DNA of 64,000 nt from Rhodococcus sp. BP22 (GTDB lineage Bacteria; Actinomycetota; Actinomycetes; Mycobacteriales; Mycobacteriaceae), in NCBI RefSeq assembly GCF_014281965.1, contig NZ_JACFTB010000001.1, forward strand, positions 558,001 to 622,000, in the 5' to 3' direction. A program made the translations under genes and the position numbers. The number at the start of each line of letters is the position of its first letter. The stretch's first letter is position 1. This document shows positions 50,831 to 59,233 of the stretch, one piece after another. The notes under the pieces are model-generated. The model did no database searches and was not told the DNA's origin. It saw only the letters and a program-made list of their open reading frames with translations.

Positions 50831-52078
50831 GTGAAGATATTGATGGTGTCGTGGGAGTACCCACCGGTCGTCGTCGGCGGGCTCGGTCGACATGTCCACC
50901 ATCTCGCGACCGAACTCGTACGCGCCGGTCACGAGGTCGTCGTTCTCTCACGCCGTCCCACCGGTACCGATGCATCCACACATCCGACCTCGCACCACAT
51001 CGAGGACGGTGTTCTCGTGGTCGCGGTGGCCGAGGATCCTGCCCACTTCGTCTTCGGTGAAGACATGCTGGCATGGACGCTGGCGATGGGTCACGCCATG
51101 GTTCGGGCAGGAATCGCGTTGGGTAAACCAGGGCTCGGTGAAGGCTGGCAACCCGACGTCGTCCACGCACACGACTGGCTCGTCGCTCACCCCTCCATCA
51201 CCCTCGCCGAGCACTACGACGTCCCGCTGGTGTCCACCATCCACGCCACCGAGGCGGGACGGCACAGCGGCTGGATCTCGGGTCCGGTCAATCGGCAGGT
51301 GCACTCGATCGAATGGTGGCTCGCCAACGACTCGGACGCCGTCATCGCGTGCTCGGCATCCATGAAGGACGAGGTGACCCGACTTTTCGACATTCCAGAC
51401 GCCGCGGTCACCGTCATCAGGAACGGAATCGACATTCGTGCGTGGAACTTCCGGCTACGGGAGCCGCGGTCGACGCCTGCGACGTTGCTGTACGTCGGGC
51501 GACTCGAGTACGAGAAGGGCATTCAGGACGCCATCGCCGCACTCCCCCGCATCCGACGCTCTCACCCTGGTACCACGTTGCACATTGCCGGGGAGGGAAC
51601 ACAATTCACCTGGCTCGCGCAGCTGGCACGGACCCACCGCGTCGCCCGTGCGGTCTCTTTCCTCGGCACCCTCGGTCACGCAGATCTACTCGGCGCCCTC
51701 CACAGTGCCGACGCCATCGTGCTCCCGAGCCGATACGAACCTTTCGGGATAATCGCGCTAGAGGCTGCGGCAGCAGGCACGCCGCTGGTTGCATCGACCG
51801 CGGGTGGGCTGGGCGAGGCGATCGTGGACGGGCAGACCGGGTTGTCGTTCGAACCGGCTGACGTCGCCGGGCTGACGGCCGCCGTCCGGAACGTGCTCGA
51901 CAACGTCGACGCAGCCCAGGCGCGTGCTTCAGCAGCGAGAGAACGCCTCACCGTCGATTTCGACTGGAAACACGTGGCCGAATCGACAGCGCAGGTCTAT
52001 CTTTCGGCAAAGCGCAAGGTTCGGTTCCCGCTGGCACGGCCGAATATCGTCGAGCGGGCGCTACCCGAACGTGGTTGA
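50831..52078 (+). CDS. GT4-family alpha-1,4-glucosyltransferase
   Basis: 415 aa GT-B enzyme. GT5-type start VKILMVSWEYPPVVVGGLGRH, and the C-terminal donor site has the E-x7-E motif RYEPFGIIALEAAAAGTP. Corresponds to Rv3032, which elongates the glucan of methylglucose lipopolysaccharide and contributes to glycogen. GTG start with GGAGGGGAA eight bases before. Downstream end overlaps the convergent hexapeptide acyltransferase gene by 18 bp. Third gene of the operon. Confidence 0.93.
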   Translation: MKILMVSWEYPPVVVGGLGRHVHHLATELVRAGHEVVVLSRRPTGTDASTHPTSHHIEDGVLVVAVAEDPAHFVFGEDMLAWTLAMGHAMVRAGIALGKPGLGEGWQPDVVHAHDWLVAHPSITLAEHYDVPLVSTIHATEAGRHSGWISGPVNRQVHSIEWWLANDSDAVIACSASMKDEVTRLFDIPDAAVTVIRNGIDIRAWNFRLREPRSTPATLLYVGRLEYEKGIQDAIAALPRIRRSHPGTTLHIAGEGTQFTWLAQLARTHRVARAVSFLGTLGHADLLGALHSADAIVLPSRYEPFGIIALEAAAAGTPLVASTAGGLGEAIVDGQTGLSFEPADVAGLTAAVRNVLDNVDAAQARASAARERLTVDFDWKHVAESTAQVYLSAKRKVRFPLARPNIVERALPERG

Positions 52079-52837
52079 GTCGTCCCGAGCCGCCTCGGCC
52101 GCCGTGAGCGCCTTCTTGCGGGCAATGTCCTCGAGAGCGGCGATGTACTCGGCGCGCTTGGCCGCGCCCGCTTCCCAGTCCACTTTCCGATTGCGCACGA
52201 CCTTGACGGGCGCGCCCACTGCAATGCTGTAGTCGGGTATATCCCCCTTGACGACGGCGTGTGCACCGAGGACGCAGCCTCGCCCGACACGCGTCTCCCG
52301 CAGCACTGTCACCTTGGCCGCGATCCAGGTATCCGGACCGATCCGGACCGGTCCCTTGACGATTCCCTGATCCTTGATGGGCATCGTGACGTCGTCCATC
52401 CGATGATCGAAGTCGCAGATGTAGCACCAGTCCGCGACCAGTGTCGACGCACCGATCTCGATGTCGAGGTAGGCGTTGACGACGTTGTCCTTGCCGAAGA
52501 CGACCTTGTCACCGATCCGCAGCGATCCCTCATGGCACCGAATGGCGTTGCCATCGCCGATGTGGACCCATCGACCGATCTCGAGCCGCGACAGCTCCGG
52601 AGTCGAGTGGATTTCCACGTTCTTACCGAGGAACACCATGCCCCGCAGAATCACGTGTGGGTTCGCCATCTTGAACCGGGCCAGACGGTAGTACCGGACT
52701 AGGTACCACGGCGTGTACGCCTTGTTTTGGCGGATCCATCGCAGTGAGTCGAGCGTGAGGAACTGTGCCTGGTCGGGGTCGCGTCGTCTCGAACCACGCC
52801 ACCGCGTACGCAGCGGTGCGTTCCACATGCTCGTCAT
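52061..52837 (-). CDS. Left-handed beta-helix (hexapeptide) acyltransferase
   Basis: 258 aa. Hexapeptide repeats from about 75 to 200 (LEIGRWVHIGDGNAI, LRIGDKVVFGKDNV, IEIGASTLVADW, VRIGPDTWIAAKVTVLRETRV, GCVLGAHAVVKGDIP), ending in the usual VVRNRK segment. Family transfers acetyl or short acyl groups from CoA. Position matches Rv3034c beside the glucan genes, so acylation of the methylated glucan is plausible but unproven. Convergent with the GT4 gene (18-bp overlap) and divergent from the PQQ-repeat lipoprotein. Confidence 0.87.
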   Translation of the reverse strand: MTSMWNAPLRTRWRGSRRRDPDQAQFLTLDSLRWIRQNKAYTPWYLVRYYRLARFKMANPHVILRGMVFLGKNVEIHSTPELSRLEIGRWVHIGDGNAIRCHEGSLRIGDKVVFGKDNVVNAYLDIEIGASTLVADWCYICDFDHRMDDVTMPIKDQGIVKGPVRIGPDTWIAAKVTVLRETRVGRGCVLGAHAVVKGDIPDYSIAVGAPVKVVRNRKVDWEAGAAKRAEYIAALEDIARKKALTAAEAARDDSTTFG

Positions 52838-53054
52838 AACGCCTCACCCTAGTTTCGGTGCTCTCGCAATCCAACTTGGCCGTCCAAGCTTTCCGACGGC
52901 CGTCGATACGTGGGACACACGAGATCGCCAGAGAGGCCGCGACGCGAGATCGACACCTCGGCCGCGATAGTCTCTGTCCCGACGAGTGCGGCGCCTCCCC
53001 CGGCCCCTCCCACGAAGATCATGAGCAGAGACCGGACACGAAGGAGATCACCAG

Positions 53055-54365
53055 GTGCTTGGCGGCAGAGCGGACCGCGTGTCGATCGCGACCCTTGCGA
53101 TTGTCGGCATCTTGACCGTCGGTGCGTGCTCGAGCGGTACCGGAACCATCGACGCGTTCGCGCCGGGGAGTTGGCCCGTCGCACACGGCGATGCACGAAA
53201 CAGCAACACCACAGATCACACCGACTTGTCCGCGGTGTCTTTCGCGTGGTCGCGTCCGCTCGGTGGCGCCGTAGTGTCGCCGGTATCCATTGCCGCGAGC
53301 GGACAGATGTTCGTCTCGACATACACCGACGCCGGGTGCAACCTCTTCTCGTTCGATATCGATTCCGGTCGCAAGCGCTGGTGCAACCGACTAGCACCTT
53401 CCGTCGCCGTGTCCACCCCGCTCGTGGACTCGGCAGCGAACGTGTACGTCGGCGAAGACGGTGCGTTCTCCTCCTTCAACGATCACGGTCAGTTGCGCTG
53501 GCGCACACCCGTCTACGGCGTCCCGCGCACCGCTCAATTCCTCGGTGACGGAAGCGTGCTCGCGGTGACACAACTGGGTCAGGTCAACGTTCTGAACACG
53601 CAGACGGGACAGTTGACCGTCCCCATTCACGACTTGATCGACACCCCGGACTTCCTCGAATCCCCCAACACGAACTTCCTCGCACCCGACTCCGGACTTG
53701 CCGACTGCGCAACCGGATCGGCGTCCTGCCCCGTCGGTGCCGCCCCTGCGGTAGACCTCGAATCGTCCTCGATCTACCTCGTCCTGTGGCGACCCGGTGC
53801 CATTGCGCCACAGCTGGTCTCACTCCAATACGACGCTGACGCAACCCCGGCTCTGACCGAGCAGTGGTCTTCGGAACTGCTCCCCGCAGGGGTGACCTCG
53901 AGCCCTGTCCTGTCGCAGGACGGCTCCACCGTGTACATCGCCGACGTCGACGGCCGAGTCGGCGCCTACAACGCCTCGGACGGCACCGTGAAGTGGACGC
54001 AGGGTGCAGCCTTCGGTGCTTCGGGATCGCCGTCGGTCTCCTCCACCGGCTTGATAGTTCCGACGGGCGGAGACAGTGGCATGCAAGCCTTACAGGACGA
54101 CGGAGACCACGCCACTCTCGTGTGGTCGCGAAATGACCTGCAGCAAGCCGGAATTCCAGTTCAGAGCGCGGACGGTACCGTGCAGACGGTAGTCCGCCGC
54201 GGCGAAGAATTGGCACTCACCAACCTCGATGCCCAATCCGGGACTACCAATTCCGAGCAGATCATCCCGGACGCAACAGGTTTCACCGTAGGTACCTCGA
54301 TCGGACCGGACGGTCAGGTCGTCACCTCTACCTACCTCGGCGAGATTTTCACCTACGCGTCCTGA
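53055..54365 (+). CDS. PQQ-like beta-propeller lipoprotein
   Basis: 436 aa. Signal peptide of about 24 residues with SIATLAIVGILTVGACSS, lipobox VGAC and Cys25. A repeated propeller follows (FSFDIDSGRKRWCNRL, VYVGEDGAFSSFNDHGQLRW, VYIADVDGRVGAYNASDGTVKW), the last blades like outer-membrane assembly lipoprotein BamB/PQQ repeats. Matches Rv3035 by place. Role unknown, probably a scaffold at the cell envelope. AAGGAGATCACCAG precedes the GTG. Overlaps the convergent methyltransferase gene by 17 bp. Confidence 0.86.
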   Translation: MLGGRADRVSIATLAIVGILTVGACSSGTGTIDAFAPGSWPVAHGDARNSNTTDHTDLSAVSFAWSRPLGGAVVSPVSIAASGQMFVSTYTDAGCNLFSFDIDSGRKRWCNRLAPSVAVSTPLVDSAANVYVGEDGAFSSFNDHGQLRWRTPVYGVPRTAQFLGDGSVLAVTQLGQVNVLNTQTGQLTVPIHDLIDTPDFLESPNTNFLAPDSGLADCATGSASCPVGAAPAVDLESSSIYLVLWRPGAIAPQLVSLQYDADATPALTEQWSSELLPAGVTSSPVLSQDGSTVYIADVDGRVGAYNASDGTVKWTQGAAFGASGSPSVSSTGLIVPTGGDSGMQALQDDGDHATLVWSRNDLQQAGIPVQSADGTVQTVVRRGEELALTNLDAQSGTTNSEQIIPDATGFTVGTSIGPDGQVVTSTYLGEIFTYAS

Positions 54366-55536
54366 CCGGCGCGCCCGGTCGGCGTGCTTCGCAGATGAAC
54401 GCGACCCCCGCACGCTCGATTCGGGTGATGATCACCGACAAGGCGTTCTCACCTCGCAGCTTGAGTTTGGGACGCAGCAGGGCCGGGTCGACGTCCACGC
54501 CGCGCACGAGAATCTCGACCACTCCACAATCGTGAGCAGTCAGAGCTTGGCGCAACGTCTTCTCCGAGTACTTGATTCGCTCCAGAATGCGAAATCCGTT
54601 GACGCCGTCCGGCACCGAATCTCCGGTGAGGTATGCAATCCGGGGATCGAGTTGCCACAGTCCGTGTCTGGCCGCATAATTCCGAACCAAACCGGCGCGG
54701 ACGACCGCGCCGTCGGGGTCGACGATCCACGCCCCTGGATCTTTGACCTCGATGTCATCGGCGTCTGCGTCGGTGATCTCGTAGGACGCTCCCGTCGAGG
54801 AGAGAACCGATGCACGTCTGCGTACGCCAGACAGCGTGAGACCGGGCGACCACAGACAAGCCTCCCGGACCCCGGAATCCAGTGATGTCAGCTCGATCTC
54901 ACCGGCGAAGTCGAGTCGGTCGAAATCCAAGCCGGGTGCACATTTGACGACCAGATCGCGCCCGGCATACGCGTCGAGAAGCGCCGGGAGCGGAGGTTCG
55001 AGTGCCGCGGGATCGAGTGTTCGTCTCCCACCGCTGCGGCGTCCTGGATCGGCAAGGATCACCGTCCCCCTCGTGGTCGGCGTCAAAGCGTCCGCGCGCA
55101 GCAGAGCCGCGCCAGGCACGTTGTGCGCGGCCATCCGCAGCCGCGTCGGATCCAGATCGCTGCCGATCACAGTTTCGTTGCCGGCACCGGTCAAGGAGGC
55201 CAATTCGGTGCCGATGGAACACGTCACATCGTGCACTGCTCTACCTGCCAACCGGCCGGCCCTACGATCGGCGACAAGTGACGGTGTCGCCTGCTGAACG
55301 GCGTCGTCGGTCAACAGCCATCGTTCTGCATCGGTCAGCTTCACTCGAGCTCGACGACGAAGCGTGACCGTTTCGACGAGAGCTGCGAAATGATCGGAGT
55401 GCGCCGACCGGATCGCCCCGATATCGGCCAACATCGACTTCGGCGTCAACGCATAGCGGTCGACATCTGCCAGCGCAGCGACGCCGACATCGCTGACGAG
55501 ATAGTCGATGTCGGCGTCGCCGAAAAGATAAGCCAT
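54349..55536 (-). CDS. Class I SAM-dependent methyltransferase with THUMP-like domain
   Basis: 395 aa. N-terminal helical part 1-95, a Rossmann methyltransferase core (VHDVTCSIGTELASLTGAG, VIGSDLDPTRLRMAAHNVP, VILADPGRRSGGRRTLDP) and a C-terminal THUMP-like domain (RGVDVDPALLRPKLKLRGENAL). The DPGRR motif in place of the usual NPP type hints at RNA or small-molecule rather than adenine/protein substrates, and the THUMP-like part favours RNA. The position and size fit Rv3037c. Substrate unproven. It lies 25 bases after the upstream methyltransferase gene. Confidence 0.83.
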   Translation of the reverse strand: MAYLFGDADIDYLVSDVGVAALADVDRYALTPKSMLADIGAIRSAHSDHFAALVETVTLRRRARVKLTDAERWLLTDDAVQQATPSLVADRRAGRLAGRAVHDVTCSIGTELASLTGAGNETVIGSDLDPTRLRMAAHNVPGAALLRADALTPTTRGTVILADPGRRSGGRRTLDPAALEPPLPALLDAYAGRDLVVKCAPGLDFDRLDFAGEIELTSLDSGVREACLWSPGLTLSGVRRRASVLSSTGASYEITDADADDIEVKDPGAWIVDPDGAVVRAGLVRNYAARHGLWQLDPRIAYLTGDSVPDGVNGFRILERIKYSEKTLRQALTAHDCGVVEILVRGVDVDPALLRPKLKLRGENALSVIITRIERAGVAFICEARRPGAPVRTRR

Positions 55537-55561
55537 GTGCAGTACCGGGGTGAACGCTGTA

Positions 55562-56608
55562 TCAGTTCGACTTCACTCCGGTAATCATCACGTTGTAGAA
55601 GTATCCACGCGGGACGACGTGCGTGAGCACCTTCTCATCGAGCCAGCTCAGCGTCTTCCAGCTACCGAACGCGAACTTGGCCCAATTCCATCCGAGCTTG
55701 TCGGCGGGCACGGCGGCCTCGAAAGTGCGGACCGGCCAACCGAGCAGAGCAGCTGCAAATTCTTCGGTCCGAGCCTGGACCTCGACGGCCCCTGCCGACA
55801 CCGCAATATTCTCCAGATCCGTGGGATCGAATGTATGCAGATCGACAATTGCCTCGAGCGCCGCTGCGCGGGACGACTCGTCGAGCTCCTCCTGCGGCTT
55901 GCGCCAACTGCTCAGGAAAGGCAGCTTGGTTGTGCGAGTGGTCGCCTCCCACGTCAGCCGGCCGAGCCAGCGGGCGTAAAAGTTGCCGACGGTTGTGGGT
56001 TCGCCGGCGAACACGAAACGTCCACCCGGCTTGAGCACCCGCAGCACCTCACGAAGCGACTGCTCGACGTCGGGGATGTGGTGCAGCACCGCATGGCCTA
56101 CGACCAGATCGAAGGTGTTGTCTTCGTACGGAATCGTCTCGGCATCGGCGACCCGACCATCGACGTCTAGATTCAGGTGGCCTGCGTTGCGCAACGCGAC
56201 CTTGACCATCCCGGGAGACAGGTCCGTGACCGAGCCCTTCTCGGCAACACCGGCCTGCATGAGGTTGAGCAGGAAGAAGCCGGTGCCACATCCGAGTTCG
56301 AGTGCTCGTCCGTACGGCAGTGCCTCCTGTGCGCCGGCTTGCCCACTGACAGCCTGATCGAATCGGCCGCGCGCGTAGTCGATGCAACGCTCGTCGTACG
56401 AGATCGACCATTTGTCGTCGTACGTTTCGGCTTCCCAGTCGTGGTAGAGCACCTGGGCGAGCTTGGTATCGGACCGTGCCGCCTCCACCTGCTCGGCGGT
56501 GGCATGCGGGTTGGGCGTCGGGTCGCTCGAAGCGTCGGGGACAGCTCGCAGGCTGGTGTCAGCGCTGCCGGTCGACGAGTCTTTGCCGTCGTGGGGGCTT
56601 GCAGTCAT
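55562..56608 (-). CDS. Class I SAM-dependent methyltransferase
   Basis: 348 aa. The first 45 residues are low-complexity, then the UbiE-like fold: ALELGCGTGFFLLNLMQAG (motif I), DNTFDLVVGHAVLHHIPD (motif IV) and VLRVLKPGGRFVFAGEPT. C-terminal lid of about 100 residues (WNWAKFAFGSWKTLSWLD). Corresponds to Rv3038c. Substrate unknown, a lipid or glucan of the neighbouring cluster being possible. ATG at 56608, 55 bases after the enoyl-CoA hydratase gene. Confidence 0.88.
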   Translation of the reverse strand: MTASPHDGKDSSTGSADTSLRAVPDASSDPTPNPHATAEQVEAARSDTKLAQVLYHDWEAETYDDKWSISYDERCIDYARGRFDQAVSGQAGAQEALPYGRALELGCGTGFFLLNLMQAGVAEKGSVTDLSPGMVKVALRNAGHLNLDVDGRVADAETIPYEDNTFDLVVGHAVLHHIPDVEQSLREVLRVLKPGGRFVFAGEPTTVGNFYARWLGRLTWEATTRTTKLPFLSSWRKPQEELDESSRAAALEAIVDLHTFDPTDLENIAVSAGAVEVQARTEEFAAALLGWPVRTFEAAVPADKLGWNWAKFAFGSWKTLSWLDEKVLTHVVPRGYFYNVMITGVKSN

Positions 56609-56663
56609 GAGGGCAGCCTACTATCCGGTAGGAAATGAACAAGTTCTAGTTTCTTGTATCTTT

Positions 56664-57443
56664 TCACTCGCCGGTGAACTCGGCTTTGCCAGGTCCGTTC
56701 GCGATGAAGGATTCCATCCCGATGGTGCGATCGGCCGTGGCGAAGAGGGATGCGAACTGGCCGGCCTCGATCTTCAGGCCAGTGTTCAAGTCGACGTCGA
56801 GCCCCTGATCGATCGACGCTTTGGCAGCTGCCAAAGCCCTGGACGCGCCTCCGACGAATTGAGAAGCCCACTTTCGCGCGGCGTTGTACACCTCGTCCGG
56901 GGCCACGACCTCGTCGACCAGACCGATACGCAGTGCTTCCTCCGCACCGACGAAACGGCCCGTGAACACAAGATCCTTGGCCTTGCTCGGCCCGATCAGG
57001 CGGGCGAGACGCTGTGTGCCACCGCCGCCGGGGATGACGCCGAGCAACACTTCCGGCACACCCAGTTTGACGTTGTCTCCGATGACTCGACGATCCGCGC
57101 TCAGCGCTACTTCGAGTCCGCCACCGAGTGCATATCCGGTGACCGCGGCGACGACAGGTTTGGGAATGTCGGCCAAGGACCCGATCGCCGACTGCAGATC
57201 ACCGGCGATGTCGCTCATCTGACCGAAGGTGAGCGTTGCCATCTCCTTGATGTCCGCACCGGCCGCGAAGACCTTCTCGCCGCCGTACACAATTACCGCC
57301 TTGACCGAAGAATCGACGGTCGCCGCGCGGGCTGCTGCCCGCAGCTCCTCCTGGACCTGCCGATTCAACGCATTCATGGGTGGACGAGCCAACCGAATGG
57401 TTCCGATACCGTCTTCGACCTCTAAAGTTACGAACTCTGCCAT
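56664..57443 (-). CDS. Enoyl-CoA hydratase/isomerase (EchA17-like)
   Basis: 259 aa crotonase. Oxyanion-hole motifs FAAGADIKEM and VTGYALGGGLEVALSADRR. Catalytic glutamate region GVPEVLLGVIPGGGGTQRLAR. Hydrates trans-2-enoyl-CoA in beta-oxidation, probably chiefly fatty-acid degradation. The likely partner flavoproteins EtfAB are in the window. Corresponds to Rv3039c. Part of the minus-strand run from the ABC ATPase gene to the methyltransferases, spacing 60 and 55 bases. Confidence 0.94.
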   Translation of the reverse strand: MAEFVTLEVEDGIGTIRLARPPMNALNRQVQEELRAAARAATVDSSVKAVIVYGGEKVFAAGADIKEMATLTFGQMSDIAGDLQSAIGSLADIPKPVVAAVTGYALGGGLEVALSADRRVIGDNVKLGVPEVLLGVIPGGGGTQRLARLIGPSKAKDLVFTGRFVGAEEALRIGLVDEVVAPDEVYNAARKWASQFVGGASRALAAAKASIDQGLDVDLNTGLKIEAGQFASLFATADRTIGMESFIANGPGKAEFTGE

Positions 57444-57503
57444 GGGAACACACGCTACCTGTGCTCGCGGTCTGCGAATTCAGGGGTAGGCCCCACGACC
57501 GAC

Positions 57504-58325
57504 CTAGAGTTTTCTATCCGACCACGGATGCGCACTGTCCGCGTAGTACCCGTCCTGGCCTGGGAAATCGACCCGAATCTTTCCGTCGACCCGATGCAAA
57601 TCGGGTTGGATCGGCGAAATATCGGGCGAAGCGTCGAGAATATCGGCGATCGAGTCGAAACCTTCGAGTGCTGACAGCTGGCTCCACGTCGGAGGCAACA
57701 AGATCGTCTCTCCGCGTCGCCAGTCCGCCAATGCCTCCGTCGACGAACGCCATCCAACCGATGCCGCTTCACTGGTCGCTCCGTCTGCCTCCTGGCCGTC
57801 CGGAAGCACTGCAACGAAGAATCTCGTGTCGTAACGACGCTTCTCTCCGACCGGAGTGATCCAGTTCGACCACGGCCGCAGCAGATCGGCCCGTAGAACG
57901 AGCCCGTTTCGGGTGAGGAACTGGCCGAAGGTCTGCTCCCGCCGCTCCAACTTGCCTCGATCCTCTGCGAAACAACTGGTATCGGCGACGGTCGAGTCCG
58001 GCGTGGGGCCTGCGAGAAGAACTCCGCATTCTTCGAACGTTTCGCGAGCTGCGGCGCACACGAGCGCCGTCGCTTTGCGCTCGTCGACACCGAACCTGTC
58101 CGCCCACCACACCGGCCTGGGGCCGGACCACGCCACATCGGCGTCCGCGTCGGACAAGTCGACGCCACCACCCGGAAAGACGGTCATGCCGCCGGCGAAC
58201 GCCATTCCACCGACGCGTTCGAGCAGGAACACCTCGATACCGAGCGCACCATCTCGAACCAAGATGACGGTCGACGCGTCGCGGACAGGGACATGTTCGG
58301 GCACCGACACACCAGTTGATGTCAT
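57504..58325 (-). CDS. NUDIX hydrolase with interrupted NUDIX box
   Basis: 273 aa. GGMTVFPGGGVDLSD starts the box but about 40 residues separate it from the ARETFEECGVLL helix, an insertion seen in the NUDT19/peroxisomal-CoA diphosphatase-like branch and in Rv3040c. So substrate could be a CoA derivative, which fits its place beside an enoyl-CoA hydratase gene. I used the ATG at 58325 (MTSTGVSVPEHVP). An upstream start adds 7 residues. 35 bases after the ABC ATPase gene. Confidence 0.85.
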   Translation of the reverse strand: MTSTGVSVPEHVPVRDASTVILVRDGALGIEVFLLERVGGMAFAGGMTVFPGGGVDLSDADADVAWSGPRPVWWADRFGVDERKATALVCAAARETFEECGVLLAGPTPDSTVADTSCFAEDRGKLERREQTFGQFLTRNGLVLRADLLRPWSNWITPVGEKRRYDTRFFVAVLPDGQEADGATSEAASVGWRSSTEALADWRRGETILLPPTWSQLSALEGFDSIADILDASPDISPIQPDLHRVDGKIRVDFPGQDGYYADSAHPWSDRKL

Positions 58326-58360
58326 GTTCGAGAACCTACCCGGCACCGAACCTGCTGCGT

Positions 58361-59182
58361 TCAGCGGCGATGCTGACCGGGCGCACGGGTTCGGCGAGCG
58401 AAGAATCGACCGTCGACACGATCGAGCGCAATCGACTGGCTGAAAGCTTCGGTCAGATTCTCCGCGGTGATGACGTCCTCGAGAAGTCCCTGAGCAACGA
58501 CCCCACCTTCCTTGAGCAGCAGTGCGTGAGAGAAGCCAGGTGGTATTTCCTCGACATGGTGGGTGATGAGGACGGTTGCCGGAGCGTCCGGATCTGCAGC
58601 CAGGTCAGCCAACCGCGCGACGAGTTCTTCACGGCCGCCCAGATCGAGCCCAGCAGCAGGCTCGTCGAGTAGCAGCAGTTCCGGATCGGTCATCAGCGCT
58701 CGCGCGATCAGCACCCGCTTGCGTTCGCCCTCGGACAGCGTTCCGTAAGTGCGATCGGCCAGATGCTCGGCACCGAGGCTTTCCAACATCTCCACTGCCC
58801 GCTCGGTGTCCATCTCGTCGTAACGCTCACGCCAGCGGCCGAGCACGCTGTAGCCGGCGGAGACCACGAGATCGCTCACGATCTCGTCCGGGGGTATGCG
58901 GTGTGCCAACGCGGACGACGAAAGGCCGATTCGAGTTTTCAGTTCGGCGACATCGACCTTGCCCATCACTTCACCGAGAACGTGAGCCGTTCCCGAGGTC
59001 GGGTGAACTTCGGCGGCTGCAATGCGCAGCAGCGAGGTCTTGCCGGCCCCGTTGGGCCCGAGTACGACCCAGCGTTCGTCGAGTTCTACCTGCCAGGTGA
59101 CGGGACCGACGAGTGTTACCCCGCCCCGCTTGACGAGAACGTTGTTGAAATCGATGAGCAAATCGGGATCCGGTTCAGACAC
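58361..59182 (-). CDS. ABC transporter ATP-binding protein
   Basis: 273 aa. Walker A GPNGAGKTSL, signature LSEGERKRV, Walker B LLLLDEPAAGLD, and H-loop ITHH are all intact. The upstream start of the open frame at 59341 is antisense to the GH13 gene, so I chose the GTG at 59182 (VSEPDPDLLIDFNNV). No membrane partner is adjacent, so it may act with a distant permease or not as a transporter at all. Corresponds to Rv3041c. Divergent from the GH13 gene with about 50 bases between starts. Confidence 0.9.
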   Translation of the reverse strand: MSEPDPDLLIDFNNVLVKRGGVTLVGPVTWQVELDERWVVLGPNGAGKTSLLRIAAAEVHPTSGTAHVLGEVMGKVDVAELKTRIGLSSSALAHRIPPDEIVSDLVVSAGYSVLGRWRERYDEMDTERAVEMLESLGAEHLADRTYGTLSEGERKRVLIARALMTDPELLLLDEPAAGLDLGGREELVARLADLAADPDAPATVLITHHVEEIPPGFSHALLLKEGGVVAQGLLEDVITAENLTEAFSQSIALDRVDGRFFARRTRAPGQHRR

Positions 59183-59233
59183 GTGTCTATCTTGTCCCAC
59201 ATTCGTCGGGCTTTCACGGCAGGATCTGCAGGC

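Noticed and set aside
58763-59233. N-terminal extension of the GH13 enzyme
   Set aside because: Antisense to the ABC ATPase gene, whose Walker motifs prove it is coding on the other strand.
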